The notes under the pieces were generated by a model. That model worked only from the letters and a program-made list of their open reading frames with translations, was not told the origin of the DNA and did not search any database. A stretch of DNA of 64,000 nt from Novakomyces olei (taxonomy: Eukaryota > Ascomycota > Novakomycetes > Novakomycetales > Novakomycetaceae). Positions within the stretch are counted from its first letter, which is position 1, and every line of letters begins with the position of its first letter. Positions 45,811 to 55,965 of this stretch are shown piece after piece. The position numbers were made by a program, and so were the translations under genes. The stretch lies in contig JADEYG010000015.1 of assembly GCA_016906335.1 (NCBI GenBank), positions 620,001-684,000 on the forward strand, given 5' to 3'.

Positions 45811-48800
45811 ATGGAGGCAATTCTCGATTTTGACCGGGAGCTGGACCTTGGTCTACTGGACCGAGTTGTGCAAACATTCTATTCTGGAAAGGGTACCGAG
45901 CAGGCGCAGGCGCAGGCTGTCCTCACACAGTTTCAGGAGCACCCGGACGCGTGGACACGGGTAGACTCTATTCTCGAACGATCTGCCGATTACCAGACTA
46001 AATGTAGCCCATCTTTATACCTTTGCGAATACTAACTTTGCAGACCTGGCTCTTTCTATTCTCGACAAGTTAATCCAGACACGATGGAAGATCTTGCCAG
46101 CAGAGCAGCGTCAAGGTATGGATTCGTGTTTTGTGTTTTTTGTTCTGGCGTTGATTTATCTGTGTGTTGAGCTGTTCTTTTTTTTTTTTTTTTTTCTCTT
46201 TGGGTCTGCATCATGTAATAACCTCAAGGAATCCGCAATTTTATTGTTGCCGTCATCATTCAGTCGTCCTCAGATGAGGCGTCCCTCACGCGGCAAAAGT
46301 CTTATCTAAACAAATTGAATCTGACGCTTGTACAAATTCTCAAGCAGGACTGGCCTCAAAATTGGCCCAATTTTATACCGGAAATTGTGAGCTCGAGCAA
46401 GGTGAACCTCAATTTGTGCGAAAACAATATGGTTATTCTTCGACTCTTGAGTGAAGAAATTTTTGATTACTCTGCCGAGCAAATGACCCAGAACAAAACC
46501 AAAAACTTAAAAAACCAAATGTGTGGTGAGTTTTCCGAAGTCTTCCAACTCTGTTACGAAGTCTTGCAAAAGGCTCAGAAACCGAGCCTTGTGAAGGCGA
46601 CATTGGACACATTGCTGCGTTTTCTCAACTGGATTCCCCTCGGATACATATTCGAGACTGATATCATTGAAACCTTGCGCGACCGTTTCCTTAAAGTCCC
46701 GGAGTTTCGAAATACTACGCTAAACTGCTTGACCGAAATCGCCGGGCTTCAGGTTCCTGAACAGTACGATCACAAATTTGTGACTCTGATAAATCTTGTC
46801 ATACAAAGCGTACAATCGATAATGCCTCTGTCTGTTGATATAAAAGACGCTTATGAAAACGCTACGGGACCGGATCAAGATTTTATACAAGATCTCTCTC
46901 TCTTCTTAACCGCGTTTTTGGGCACTCATCTAAAGTTGATTGAGACTCCTGAGCACAAGGATGTGAATTTAATGGCACACTTTTATTTAATAAAAATTTC
47001 CCAGGTGGAAGAGAGAGAAATTTTCAAGATTTGCCTGGAATACTGGTCGAAACTTGTAGCTGAGTTGTACGAAGAGATCCAGCGTCTCCCTATTACCGAT
47101 ATGAACCCTATGATGTCCTTGAGCTTGGGCTCTACACTAGCAAATGGTGGTGCAGCAAACCCGACAATGCTAGCAAATATTCCCCTGCGTAAGCACATTT
47201 ATAGCGAAGTTTTATCCAATTTGCGTCTCGTAATGATCGAGCGAATGGTAAAGCCTGAAGAGGTCTTGGTTGTCGAGAATGAAGAAGGTGAGATTGTTCG
47301 TGAATTTGTGAAGGAGAGCGATACAATCACTCTTTACAAGAGTATGCGTGAAGTACTGGTGTACTTGACGCATCTAGATGTCGTTGATACGGAGAATATA
47401 ATGACGGAGAAGCTAAGCCGTCAAATAGACGGAAGTGAGTGGTCTTGGGCAAACTGTAATACTCTTTGCTGGGCCATTGGATCCACTTCGGGCGCCATGA
47501 ATGAAGAGACTGAGAAGCGCTTTCTAGTAACAGTGATCAAAGATCTTTTGGGTCTGACAGAGATGAAACGTGGCAAGGACAACAAGGCAGTAGTGGCCTC
47601 AAACATTATGTACATTGTGGGCCAGTACCCTCGTTTCCTTAAAGCACACTGGAAGTTTCTAAAAACTGTGGTGAATAAACTATTTGAGTTTATGCACGAG
47701 CTGCACGAGGGTGTGCAGGACATGGCATGCGATACATTTATTAAAATTGCACAAAAATGTCGGAGGCATTTCGTCTGCCAGCAAAGCGGTGAATCCGAAC
47801 CATTTATCAATGAAATTATTAGAAACCTGGACAAGACCACGGCTGATCTGTCCCCGCAGCAAGTTCACACATTTTACGAGGCCTGTGGGTATATGGTGTC
47901 AGCCCAACCGCAAAAGCAGATACAGGAGCGACTTATTGCAGACCTAATGGCTCTGCCTAATTCCGTCTGGGACAACATTATTCAGGCTGCTGGTCAGAAT
48001 GTAGATGTGCTGAGCGACTCAGATACTATTAAGCTTATTGGAAATATCTTGAAAACAAACGTGGCTGCTTGCAGCTCAATTGGAGCCTATTTCTATCCGC
48101 AAATTGGAAAAATATACATGGACCTCTTGGGCCTTTATAAGGCAGTGAGTGGAATAATTTCTGATACAGTGGCCGCGGATGGAATGGTAGCTACGAAGAC
48201 ACCGAGGGTTCGTGGACTGCGAACAATTAAGAAGGAGGTTTTGCACTTGGTGGAAACATACGTGACTAAAGCTGAAGACTTGGAGCTTGTTGCAAACGCT
48301 CTAGTGCCGCCGCTCTTGGAGGCAGTACTAACGGATTACCAGCAAAACGTACCCGAAGCTCGAGATGCAGAAGTGCTAAACGTGATGGCCGTGATTGTAT
48401 CCCGTTTGCACGTGCATATTACCGACAAGATTCCGATTATTCTTCAATCAACGTTTGAATGCACCCTGTTGATGATCAGTAAAGACTTTTCCGAATTCCC
48501 AGAGCACCGTGTCGCCTTTTTCAAGCTCTTACGTGCCATTAATTTGAGCTGTTTTCCCGCACTGATGCCATTGCCGGCTCCGCAATTCAAGCTGGTAATG
48601 GACAGCATTGTATGGTCGTTCAAGCATATCGGGAGAGACATTCAAGAAACTGGGCTGAACATTCTTCTGGAAATGATCAACAATTTTTCAAATACAGATG
48701 CGGCCACTGCGAGTGCCTTTTACCAGACTTATATGCTCAGTTTGCTGCAGGATATCTTTTTCGTGCTCACGGATAGTGATCACAAGGCAGGATTTAAACT

Positions 48801-49212
48801 TCAGAGCCATATATTAGCGAGACTGTTCTACATTGTTGAGTCGGGCCAGGTGCAGGCGCCCTTATACAATCCCGTGCAAACGAATGGAAAATATGTGAGC
48901 AATGCAGAATTCCTGCGTGGCTTTGTAGCGGATCTATTGCACAACGCTTTCCGGCATTTGAGCGCGGCCCAGATTGATGCTTTTGTCGACGGATTATTTG
49001 CTTATAATCAGGATTTGGTGAAATTCAAGCTCCATCTTCGTGACTTTTTGATACAGCTGAAGGAGTTTGCTGGTGAGGACAATGCAGAATTATACCAGGA
49101 GGAAAAAGAAGCCGAGATTGCGGAGCAGCAGCGATTGGAGCGTGAAAAGGCAATGAATGTTCCAGGGATGATAAAACCTTCCGAAATTCAAGTGGAGGAG
49201 GAAGAGCTATGA
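45811..49212 (+). CDS. crm1: Exportin-1 (Crm1/Xpo1), 3 exons
   Basis: Exons 45811-46003, 46044-46115 and 46229-49212 give 1082 residues (S. pombe Crm1 1078). Crm1 carries leucine-rich NES cargo out of the nucleus with Ran-GTP. The N-terminal importin-beta domain reads 'HPDAWTRVDSILERS' and 'IQTRWKILPAEQRQG' across exons 1-3. The Xpo1 domain ('VQILKQDWPQNWPNFIPEI') and HEAT core follow, with the highly conserved 'RGKDNKAVVASNIMYIVGQY' and 'GVQDMACDTFIKIAQKC' in the NES-groove region and an acidic C-terminal tail 'QVEEEEL'. The residue equivalent to human Cys528 and budding-yeast Thr539 is Thr532 (codon 47557-47559, 'GLTEMKRG'). Intron 1 is 40 nt; intron 2 contains a T run. Confidence 0.96.
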
Positions 49213-49575
49213 CTTGACGATAAAGAGGCTGCCGCTAAGGCATCTGTGCTAGATCTACCTCCTCGGCATCTGCTAGTGGAACCTACGGATGAATGGGCTG
49301 AAGGATGGTGGTGTTGACGATTTCAAAAATCAAGACATTACATATGATTTATATATTTACGCAAAATAACCCCAAACTAGTCGATCAACGTGTCTTTTTG
49401 TGACAAGGGGCGGGTAAAACGTGCTCTTTGCAGTTTGTTTACTGGTAGAGGTTTTAATATTAAAAATTGTGTATGAGACTTGGTCCATTAATAAAGCAAA
49501 CAGAGCAAGTCGAAATTGTGGACATTTCTTTGCTTTCCGCATCAGCGCTTGACTCTCCAATTTAAGCGTCAACGC
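49213..49575. other. Convergent 3' intergenic region crm1/uL3m
   Basis: About 360 bp; nothing seen. Confidence 0.5.
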
Positions 49576-50662
49576 TTATTTCCTGGTGTGGGCAGCCGGG
49601 CGGATATACTTTCTGATAGCGTCTCTGACATAGACGGGCGCCTTGTCAGGCCCAGGAACGCTGCCTTTGACGAGAATGACCCCGAGATCTGTATCGACCT
49701 GCAAGACGCGTAGACTGTGAACAGTGACAAATTTACCGCCCATCCTTCCAGCCATCTGTAGTGTTAGCATTCGTCTCGGCAGCAGTCATTGTGGAGCAAG
49801 ATTGTAGCGGTATAATAAAGCGCGCCCAAGTCTAGCCAGTTTTAATAATTCCTACTAGTAGTTCCTACTAGTGATTCTCACTAGTAATTCCTACTAGTAA
49901 ATCTCACTAGTAATTCCTACTAGTAATTCCTCTAGTAATTCCTCTAGTAATTCCTACCTTTTTCCCGGGCAAAACTCTTCCCGGAGTCTGATTCTGGCCG
50001 GTAGACCCAGCGGATCTGTGTGACAGCGAGTGGCCATGCGAGGCCGGAAGGCCCTTGAACCCGTGCCTCTTCATCACTCCAGCGAACCCTTTCCCCGTAC
50101 TTTTGGCCTGCACGTCAATGTACTCGCCCTCCTTGAACCAGTCGCTCGGGATCACTGTGCCCGAGGGCAAAAGGCCCTCTGGTCCACTGACCTGGAACTC
50201 GTGGATGAACCGCTTCGGCGCTACATTGCCGTGGGTAAAGTGGCCAAGCAGAGGCCAATTAATCTGGTCCGGCCGCCTCAGTCCTGCGCCAATTTGGACG
50301 GCATAGTACTTGTCACCACTCCTCCGGCTCTTGCTCTGGACTACTTGCACTCGATCAAACTCGAGCACTGTGGCCGCGTGCAGTACTCCCTCTTCGTCAT
50401 AGATACCCGTCATTCCGCGCTTAATAAGAATCGCACCTGAACGATGTGGCAACTGCCTCCGCCCGTGCGCCACCACGTGCGCTGACTCGAGTAGTGTGCG
50501 TTGGCGTACTTGCACCTGCTTTTTGGCTGGCAATAGAGGAATCCCACTAAACCGGTCGAGTGCCGTTTGTGCCGCTTGTGCCGAGCGGGCCGAGCGGGTA
50601 CAGCCCGCAGTAAAGTGCCGTTTGGCTGACGCGCAAACGCGGAACGCGCGGATGCGTATCAT
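49576..50662 (-). CDS. mrpl9: Mitochondrial large-subunit ribosomal protein uL3m, 2 exons
   Basis: Minus-strand exons 50662-49958 and 49755-49576 give 294 residues. The N-terminus is Arg/Ala-rich without acids, a mitochondrial targeting sequence. The L3 fold is clear: '[19 protein letters not shown]', '[13 protein letters not shown]', '[20 protein letters not shown]', '[16 protein letters not shown]' and '[17 protein letters not shown]'. Exon 2 continues '[17 protein letters not shown]', exactly the bacterial L3 'PGKKMAGQMG' junction. uL3m lies near the peptidyl-transferase centre of the mitoribosome. The 202-nt intron is largely built of short repeats with core TACTAGT. A copia-type element sits 54 bp upstream of the start codon. 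Confidence 0.93.
49847..49957. repeat. Intronic short tandem repeats with ACTAGT core
   Basis: Roughly eight units of AATTCCTACTAGT-type repeats fill the donor half of the uL3m intron. The core ACTAGT is palindromic. The donor GTAGGAATTAC belongs to the repeat itself. Confidence 0.85.
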
Positions 50663-50715
50663 TGCAGAAAATTGCCGCTCGCCTGTACGTCTCTGCCTGA
50701 AAATAAGTGCAATTT

Positions 50716-50869
50716 TGTTGGAATATGTTGAAATACATCTAAATATGGGCCAAACCTAATTATTATTTATGCAACTTATACACACTATTGCTTATGAAGC
50801 CTATACTCACATACAATTATTTATATAGGTTGTAGCTAGAATTAGTAAATTTAACACAAAAGTTCAACA
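50716..50869 (+). repeat. 5' LTR of the copia element
   Basis: 154 bp, beginning TGTTGG and ending TTCAACA, preceded by the target-site copy AATTT at 50711-50715. Confidence 0.95.
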
Positions 50870-50982
50870 GGTTATGAGCCTGGATCGTTAGCCTTCAGAG
50901 CCAACAAAAATTTTTTGCTATCCAAAAAGCACTATCGTTTAATTAATTCTGTTCTCCCTTATCACCTGACAATCCTGTCATA

Positions 50983-53900
50983 ATGGAAACAGACGCACCA
51001 CTGAATATGCCTGCTCAGCCTCAAGGAAATAGCAGCTACTCTGCTCAAACAGCCCCTACGAAAATCTCTTTTCAGAAGCTCCGAGGCTCTGAAAACTACG
51101 ATATATGGGCGCAGAACATGAAGGCCCATCTCAATGGGCTTGGCTTGTTTGGTTACGTCTCTGGCCGAATTAAGGAGCCAGAGAAGAAAGTCAAGGAAGT
51201 GAAGGACGAAAAGACGGCCGAGATCGAGGACGACACGGCGTCTATCCTCTCCGACGACGATTACGAGGATGTAAGCGATGAGCTAGCCACCTGGAAGCGC
51301 AACTGCTCCCTAGCTCTAAGCTACATCTTGAGTAATATATCTGTTGAAATCAACAGACGTGTGAAAAGACTTACAAGTCCCAAGGAAGTTTGGAGACTTT
51401 TGAAAAGGGAATATGCGCAGGCAGGTTTCTCCTACGTCGGTACTTGCTACCAAAATTTCTTCAGCCTGAGACTCCCCAGTGAACAGGCTAGAACTCCAGA
51501 GGAGTACTGCCGTAAGTTCGTCGACCGCCTAGAAACCTTTGAGTCTGCAGGGGAAAAGGTCGGAAGATATACACAAATTTATACTTTCCTTACTGGTATA
51601 GAAATGGAGTATAGTCAGTTTGTCCAAATACAAAAAGACACCTACGACGTAAAGAACCCACTAGACCTTGACGTGATAATAGAACGCTTTCTAAATCACA
51701 GTCGTGGCCGGGTTGCAGACTCCGAATTGGCATTAGTCGCCAAAGGAGCCAACTACAAGAAAAGGGACCAGTGCAGTTTCTGCAACAAGACTGGACATCT
51801 CTCGGAAAATTGTTGGAAAAGGTTCCCCGAAAAGAGACCAGGAGTTACAAAAAGGGGGCCGAAGGAGGCGACCAAGACGTTTGTTGCCTCTGCGCAAGTT
51901 TCTTCTTTTACGGCAGTGCCAAATACAACGGCATGGATTGTGGACTCAGGTGCTACACAGCACATGTGTAACAGTCCAGCTTGGATTACGAACCTTAAGC
52001 CCACGAACAATCAGTGGGTGGAGACGGGGTCAGGCAAGACTCCGGCCCTAGGAGTTGGCAACGTCACACTCAATGTGCGCAAGCCAAGTGGTGTGGTAAC
52101 GCAACTCACATTTGGCAACGTACTTTATGTGCCAGCTCTGCCCATCAATCTTCTCTCCATGACAATACTTGTCGAGCGAGGTCTGAACTTTGAGATACGC
52201 TCTGAAGGGCCTTTGGTCAGACACGCAGGAGAAGATGAGGTACTTACGAAACTAATCAGTTATAAGGGCCACTGGATGTTGGATTGTATTGGTCAACCGA
52301 CAAGCAAAAACCAGTCCAAAGACGAAGCAACAGCCCTTATCGTAGCCACAGAGAATGTCTGGCACAAGCGTTATGGTCACGCTTCGGCCAAAACAATCTC
52401 TCAGACGGCAAACCATGTTATAGGCATGGACATTGCCCCGGCATTAGAGCCGGAGGGTGCATGTACAGTCTGCGAACTCTCCAAGTCGCACAGGACAGTA
52501 CATCGCCAGACACTGGAGCGAGCTACCGAGAAGCTCGACCGAGTCTACATGGACTTAATGGGTCCAATGAGCCAAATATCCAGAGACGGATACCGCTACG
52601 TAATCATCTTGACCGATGAAGTCAGTCGTTTTCGCTGGATCATACCTTTGACCTCGAAAACAGCTAGCTCAGTTCTTTCGGCAATAAAGCTCTGGACTGA
52701 ATTCATCAAGAATTACTTCAAGGCAATGCCAAAGTCCATTCGCACAGACGGCGGTCTTGAATTTACCTCTGCTCAACCCTGGCTTACATCACTGGGAGTT
52801 AAAATTGAAAACACCGTGCCATATACGCCTGAGCAAAATGGAATGGCAGAGCGTAGCAACGGGCTAATAAGTGAAAAGGCCAGGGCACTCAGCATCGGAG
52901 GATGTTTGAAGGAAGACATGTGGTATGCAGCTATGGAGACAGCTACATATCTCCTCAACGTACAATTCACCAAAACGCTGAACATGACACCTCATGAAGC
53001 ACTTTATGGGACACTGCCACGAGTGGACCACATTAAAGTGTATGGATGCAGAGTATATGTCCACATCCCACATGAAAAACGTGTCAAAAGCGACAAACTA
53101 GGCAGTCGTGCACAGATTGGCAAGCTGGTTGGTTACGAAAGCCATACCATTTATAAAATCCAGCTGCCAAGCGGCCAAACGACACGGTCAAGTCACGTCA
53201 GGTTCGATGAAAACACCATCGATGACTACACCGGCAACAACATCAGCAGCCCACCAAACTTTCAGGTGCCTGATGAAGAAAATGCTGCCTTGTCCCCACT
53301 CCTGACACCGCTGCCGTTGCAGCAGCCGGAGGGTGAGGACAGTGATAAAGTCACTATCACCGAAGGGCCGCCGACAACGACAGCAGCGGACAGGAGTGAG
53401 GAGGACTCATCAAACAATGAAAAAATCCAACAAGCTAGCAACACTCACGCTGAGCCGGAGCAAGCTAACAACACTCACGCTGAGCCGGAACAGCAACTGA
53501 CAATAATTAGTGAAGCACCTGTGCCGAGCCTGCGTCGGTCAGCACGTCTAAACGAAACGCAGAAGTCTCTACTTACTGTTGCTCATGCAGTTTACATAGA
53601 GCCGCAGACTCTCCGAGAGGCACTCGAGTCCCCACAAGCTCGGGAATGGACCGAAGCTTGCCATGCGGAACTCAAGTCGTTAGACAAAAACGAGACCTGG
53701 ACGTTAGTGAACAAGTCCGACATTGAAAAGGGCAAGCACGTCTTAAAAGGCAAATGGGTCTTTAAAATAAAGAGAGACACAGAAGGCAATGTGCAAAAAT
53801 ACAAAGCAAGATGGGTTGTAAAAGGTTATTTGCAAAAGGAAGGAATTGATTACCAAGAGACCTTTGCGCCTGTAGTACATACCGCGACGTGGAGAATGGT

Positions 53901-55152
53901 ATTGGCCATTGTCGCATTCAAAGATCTGGAATGTGACCAGATGGACTTCGAAACCGCTTTTCTGAACGCACAAGTACAAGAAGAAGTGTACGTCGAACAA
54001 CCTGTCGGCTTCGAAACCGGAAAGGACCAAGTATGCAAGCTTCGCAAAACATTGTATGGACTAAAACAGTCTCCACGCGAGTGGTACAAATGTCTGCGCC
54101 AGATGTTCAGGCAGCTTGGGTTCATTCCCCTTAAATCCGATAACTCAGTATTCGTCCGGGACGAGAATGAAATAATTCTCGCCCATACAGACGATTTGCT
54201 GGTCATCGCAGCTACAGAATCAAAGTTAGCTGACATTAAAAAGGAAATTAAAACGGCTTACGTAGCCAAGGACCTCGGTCCGGCGAACCTTTTCGTCGGA
54301 ATACAAATTGTACGAGACAGAAAGCATAGAAGCATAGAGCTTAAACAAGAACACTATGTCACTAATATGCTTGAACGCTTCGGAATGATGGACTGCAAGG
54401 CCATCGAAACCCCAATGGCCGAGGATAGAGAGGCCATTGGTGGACAGCCCGAGTCAGAGCCGACCAAAGAGATGCAAACGCAGTACCAGCAACTCATAGG
54501 TTCGCTGCTCTTTGCGTCGACTCAGACGCGACCCGACATAGCCTACGCGGTTAACACCCTGGCTCGACATATGCACCGGCCAAGTGAAGAGCACTTGACT
54601 GCTGCCAAAAGAGTCTTGAGATATCTAAAAGGAACAAAAACTTACAGTATCAAGTATAGATTCAGCAAGGACAACATGGACCTAAAGGTCCATACGGACT
54701 CGGACTGGGCAGGCGACCCAGACACCAGACGGTCATGCTCTGGTTTCATACTCTTGGCCGGTGGAGGACCTGTGTCGTGGAGATCAACTCTCCAAACGAC
54801 AGTGGCTCTCTCCTCCACTGAGGCCGAGTATGTTGGCTTGTCGATCAGTGGCCAAGAGGTGCTGTGGGCCCAACAGCTCCTCTTGGAACTGAACTACAAT
54901 GAGGACGACAGATTGCCTATGATTGTCCTGGAGGACAACCAAGGCGCTATCGCCCTCGCCAAGAACCCGCAATTTCACCGAAGGACAAAACACGTAGCCA
55001 TCCGATGGCACTTTGTCCGTGAGCTAACGGAGTCAGAAAGAATAAAAATCAAGTACATACCAACCGCTCGTATGGCAGCTGACGGCCTTACAAAACCGCT
55101 CCGCAAGCTACTGTTTAAAAACTTTACAAAGTTAGTTGGAGTGAGCGAATAA
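50983..55152 (+). CDS. Copia Gag-Pol polyprotein (element gene)
   Basis: A single 1389-codon frame. Order: Gag helical region to about 260; zinc knuckle 'CSFCNKTGHLSENC'; protease with 'WIVDSGATQHM'; pre-integrase and integrase (about 470-760, 'ENTVPYTPEQNGMAERSN'); reverse transcriptase (about 900-1150, 'YGLKQSPREWY'); and RNase H at the end ('VALSSTEAEY'). Integrase before reverse transcriptase is the copia order. Gag and Pol lie in one frame, as in many copia elements. It belongs to the element, not the host. Confidence 0.95.
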   Translation: METDAPLNMPAQPQGNSSYSAQTAPTKISFQKLRGSENYDIWAQNMKAHLNGLGLFGYVSGRIKEPEKKVKEVKDEKTAEIEDDTASILSDDDYEDVSDELATWKRNCSLALSYILSNISVEINRRVKRLTSPKEVWRLLKREYAQAGFSYVGTCYQNFFSLRLPSEQARTPEEYCRKFVDRLETFESAGEKVGRYTQIYTFLTGIEMEYSQFVQIQKDTYDVKNPLDLDVIIERFLNHSRGRVADSELALVAKGANYKKRDQCSFCNKTGHLSENCWKRFPEKRPGVTKRGPKEATKTFVASAQVSSFTAVPNTTAWIVDSGATQHMCNSPAWITNLKPTNNQWVETGSGKTPALGVGNVTLNVRKPSGVVTQLTFGNVLYVPALPINLLSMTILVERGLNFEIRSEGPLVRHAGEDEVLTKLISYKGHWMLDCIGQPTSKNQSKDEATALIVATENVWHKRYGHASAKTISQTANHVIGMDIAPALEPEGACTVCELSKSHRTVHRQTLERATEKLDRVYMDLMGPMSQISRDGYRYVIILTDEVSRFRWIIPLTSKTASSVLSAIKLWTEFIKNYFKAMPKSIRTDGGLEFTSAQPWLTSLGVKIENTVPYTPEQNGMAERSNGLISEKARALSIGGCLKEDMWYAAMETATYLLNVQFTKTLNMTPHEALYGTLPRVDHIKVYGCRVYVHIPHEKRVKSDKLGSRAQIGKLVGYESHTIYKIQLPSGQTTRSSHVRFDENTIDDYTGNNISSPPNFQVPDEENAALSPLLTPLPLQQPEGEDSDKVTITEGPPTTTAADRSEEDSSNNEKIQQASNTHAEPEQANNTHAEPEQQLTIISEAPVPSLRRSARLNETQKSLLTVAHAVYIEPQTLREALESPQAREWTEACHAELKSLDKNETWTLVNKSDIEKGKHVLKGKWVFKIKRDTEGNVQKYKARWVVKGYLQKEGIDYQETFAPVVHTATWRMVLAIVAFKDLECDQMDFETAFLNAQVQEEVYVEQPVGFETGKDQVCKLRKTLYGLKQSPREWYKCLRQMFRQLGFIPLKSDNSVFVRDENEIILAHTDDLLVIAATESKLADIKKEIKTAYVAKDLGPANLFVGIQIVRDRKHRSIELKQEHYVTNMLERFGMMDCKAIETPMAEDREAIGGQPESEPTKEMQTQYQQLIGSLLFASTQTRPDIAYAVNTLARHMHRPSEEHLTAAKRVLRYLKGTKTYSIKYRFSKDNMDLKVHTDSDWAGDPDTRRSCSGFILLAGGGPVSWRSTLQTTVALSSTEAEYVGLSISGQEVLWAQQLLLELNYNEDDRLPMIVLEDNQGAIALAKNPQFHRRTKHVAIRWHFVRELTESERIKIKYIPTARMAADGLTKPLRKLLFKNFTKLVGVSE

Positions 55153-55216
55153 AGTAAGTAACCTTACCACGTGATCCGCGCATACAGGCTTACCGTGCCC
55201 GCCGCCTGGGAGGGTG

Positions 55217-55370
55217 TGTTGGAATATGTTGAAATACATCTAAATATGGGCCAAACCTAATTATTATTTATGCAACTTATACACACTATTGCTTATGAAG
55301 CCTATACTCACATACAATTATTTATATAGGTTGTAGCTAGAATTAGTAAATTTAACACAAAAGTTCAACA
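55217..55370 (+). repeat. 3' LTR of the copia element
   Basis: 154 bp, identical by eye to the left LTR, followed by target-site copy AATTT at 55371-55375. Confidence 0.95.
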
Positions 55371-55965
55371 AATTTGTTACTGCTGTAGAATTGATATAGA
55401 ATGAAATATTTGTAAAAATATAGTATATAGGCATAAAGCAATATAGAATAAGGTAAAGGAAATATTTAAAGGAAATATTTAAAGGAAATATTTAAAGGAA
55501 ATATTTATAAAATATAGTATATAGGCATAAAGCAATATAGAATAAGGTCAAGAAGGAAATATTTATAAAATATAGTATAGAGGCATAAAACAATATAGAA
55601 TAGATATAGAATGAAATATATTGCAATATAGAATAAAGATATAGAATTATATGTTGCAAGTGTATTGTAAAAATAAGATTTGTAAAAATAAGATTATTAT
55701 GATAATATGTTGTAGATATAGTATAAAATACAGTACACTTGGACTTGGCATACTTTATTATGTCAATAGATCCATAAATACATTACCCCCGTCCCCACAT
55801 ACGAAGGGACTGAGCCAAGCCGAACTGCTGCTTCTGCTTCAGTCATTTCTCGACGGCAATCATACCTTTCCACTGTGTCTTTGCCCGTTGTCTGAGACTG
55901 ATCCTTCCTTTGCCTGAAATTCACGTCAGCGGCAATTGTTGGTGCAGTGTTTAATCCTGTAAAGT
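55371..55965. other. AT-rich repeat-bearing intergenic region upstream of cue5
   Basis: 55385-55690 is made of loose direct repeats: four copies of AAAGGAAATATTT (55455-55505) and two to three copies of a longer unit ending 'GGCATAAAGCAATATAGAATAAGG'. The part nearest cue5 should be its promoter. Confidence 0.6.

Larger units (their letters stand above)
50716..55370 (+). mobile_element. Ty1/copia LTR retrotransposon, looks whole
   Basis: A Ty1/copia (Pseudoviridae) element 4655 bp long. Its 154-bp LTRs (50716-50869 and 55217-55370) look identical, start TG and end CA, and are flanked by a 5-bp target duplication AATTT, so the insertion is young. Right after the left LTR, GGTTATGAGCC matches the reverse complement of the initiator tRNA-Met anticodon region, as in the half-tRNA primers of copia and Ty5. 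A purine-rich tract precedes the right LTR. One long ORF (50983-55152, 1389 codons) holds Gag with a CCHC zinc knuckle, aspartic protease, integrase, reverse transcriptase and RNase H in the copia order. No break is seen. Confidence 0.95.

Noticed and set aside
47722-47745. Cys in 'QDMACDTFIKI' as the leptomycin B target of Crm1
   Set aside because: Counting along the remembered human sequence puts Cys528 about 57 residues earlier, in 'GLCEQKRGKDN'. The Cys here is conserved even in leptomycin-resistant budding yeast.
49847-49957. CRISPR-like repeat array
   Set aside because: The units are continuous, without unique spacers, and lie inside a spliced intron of a eukaryotic gene.
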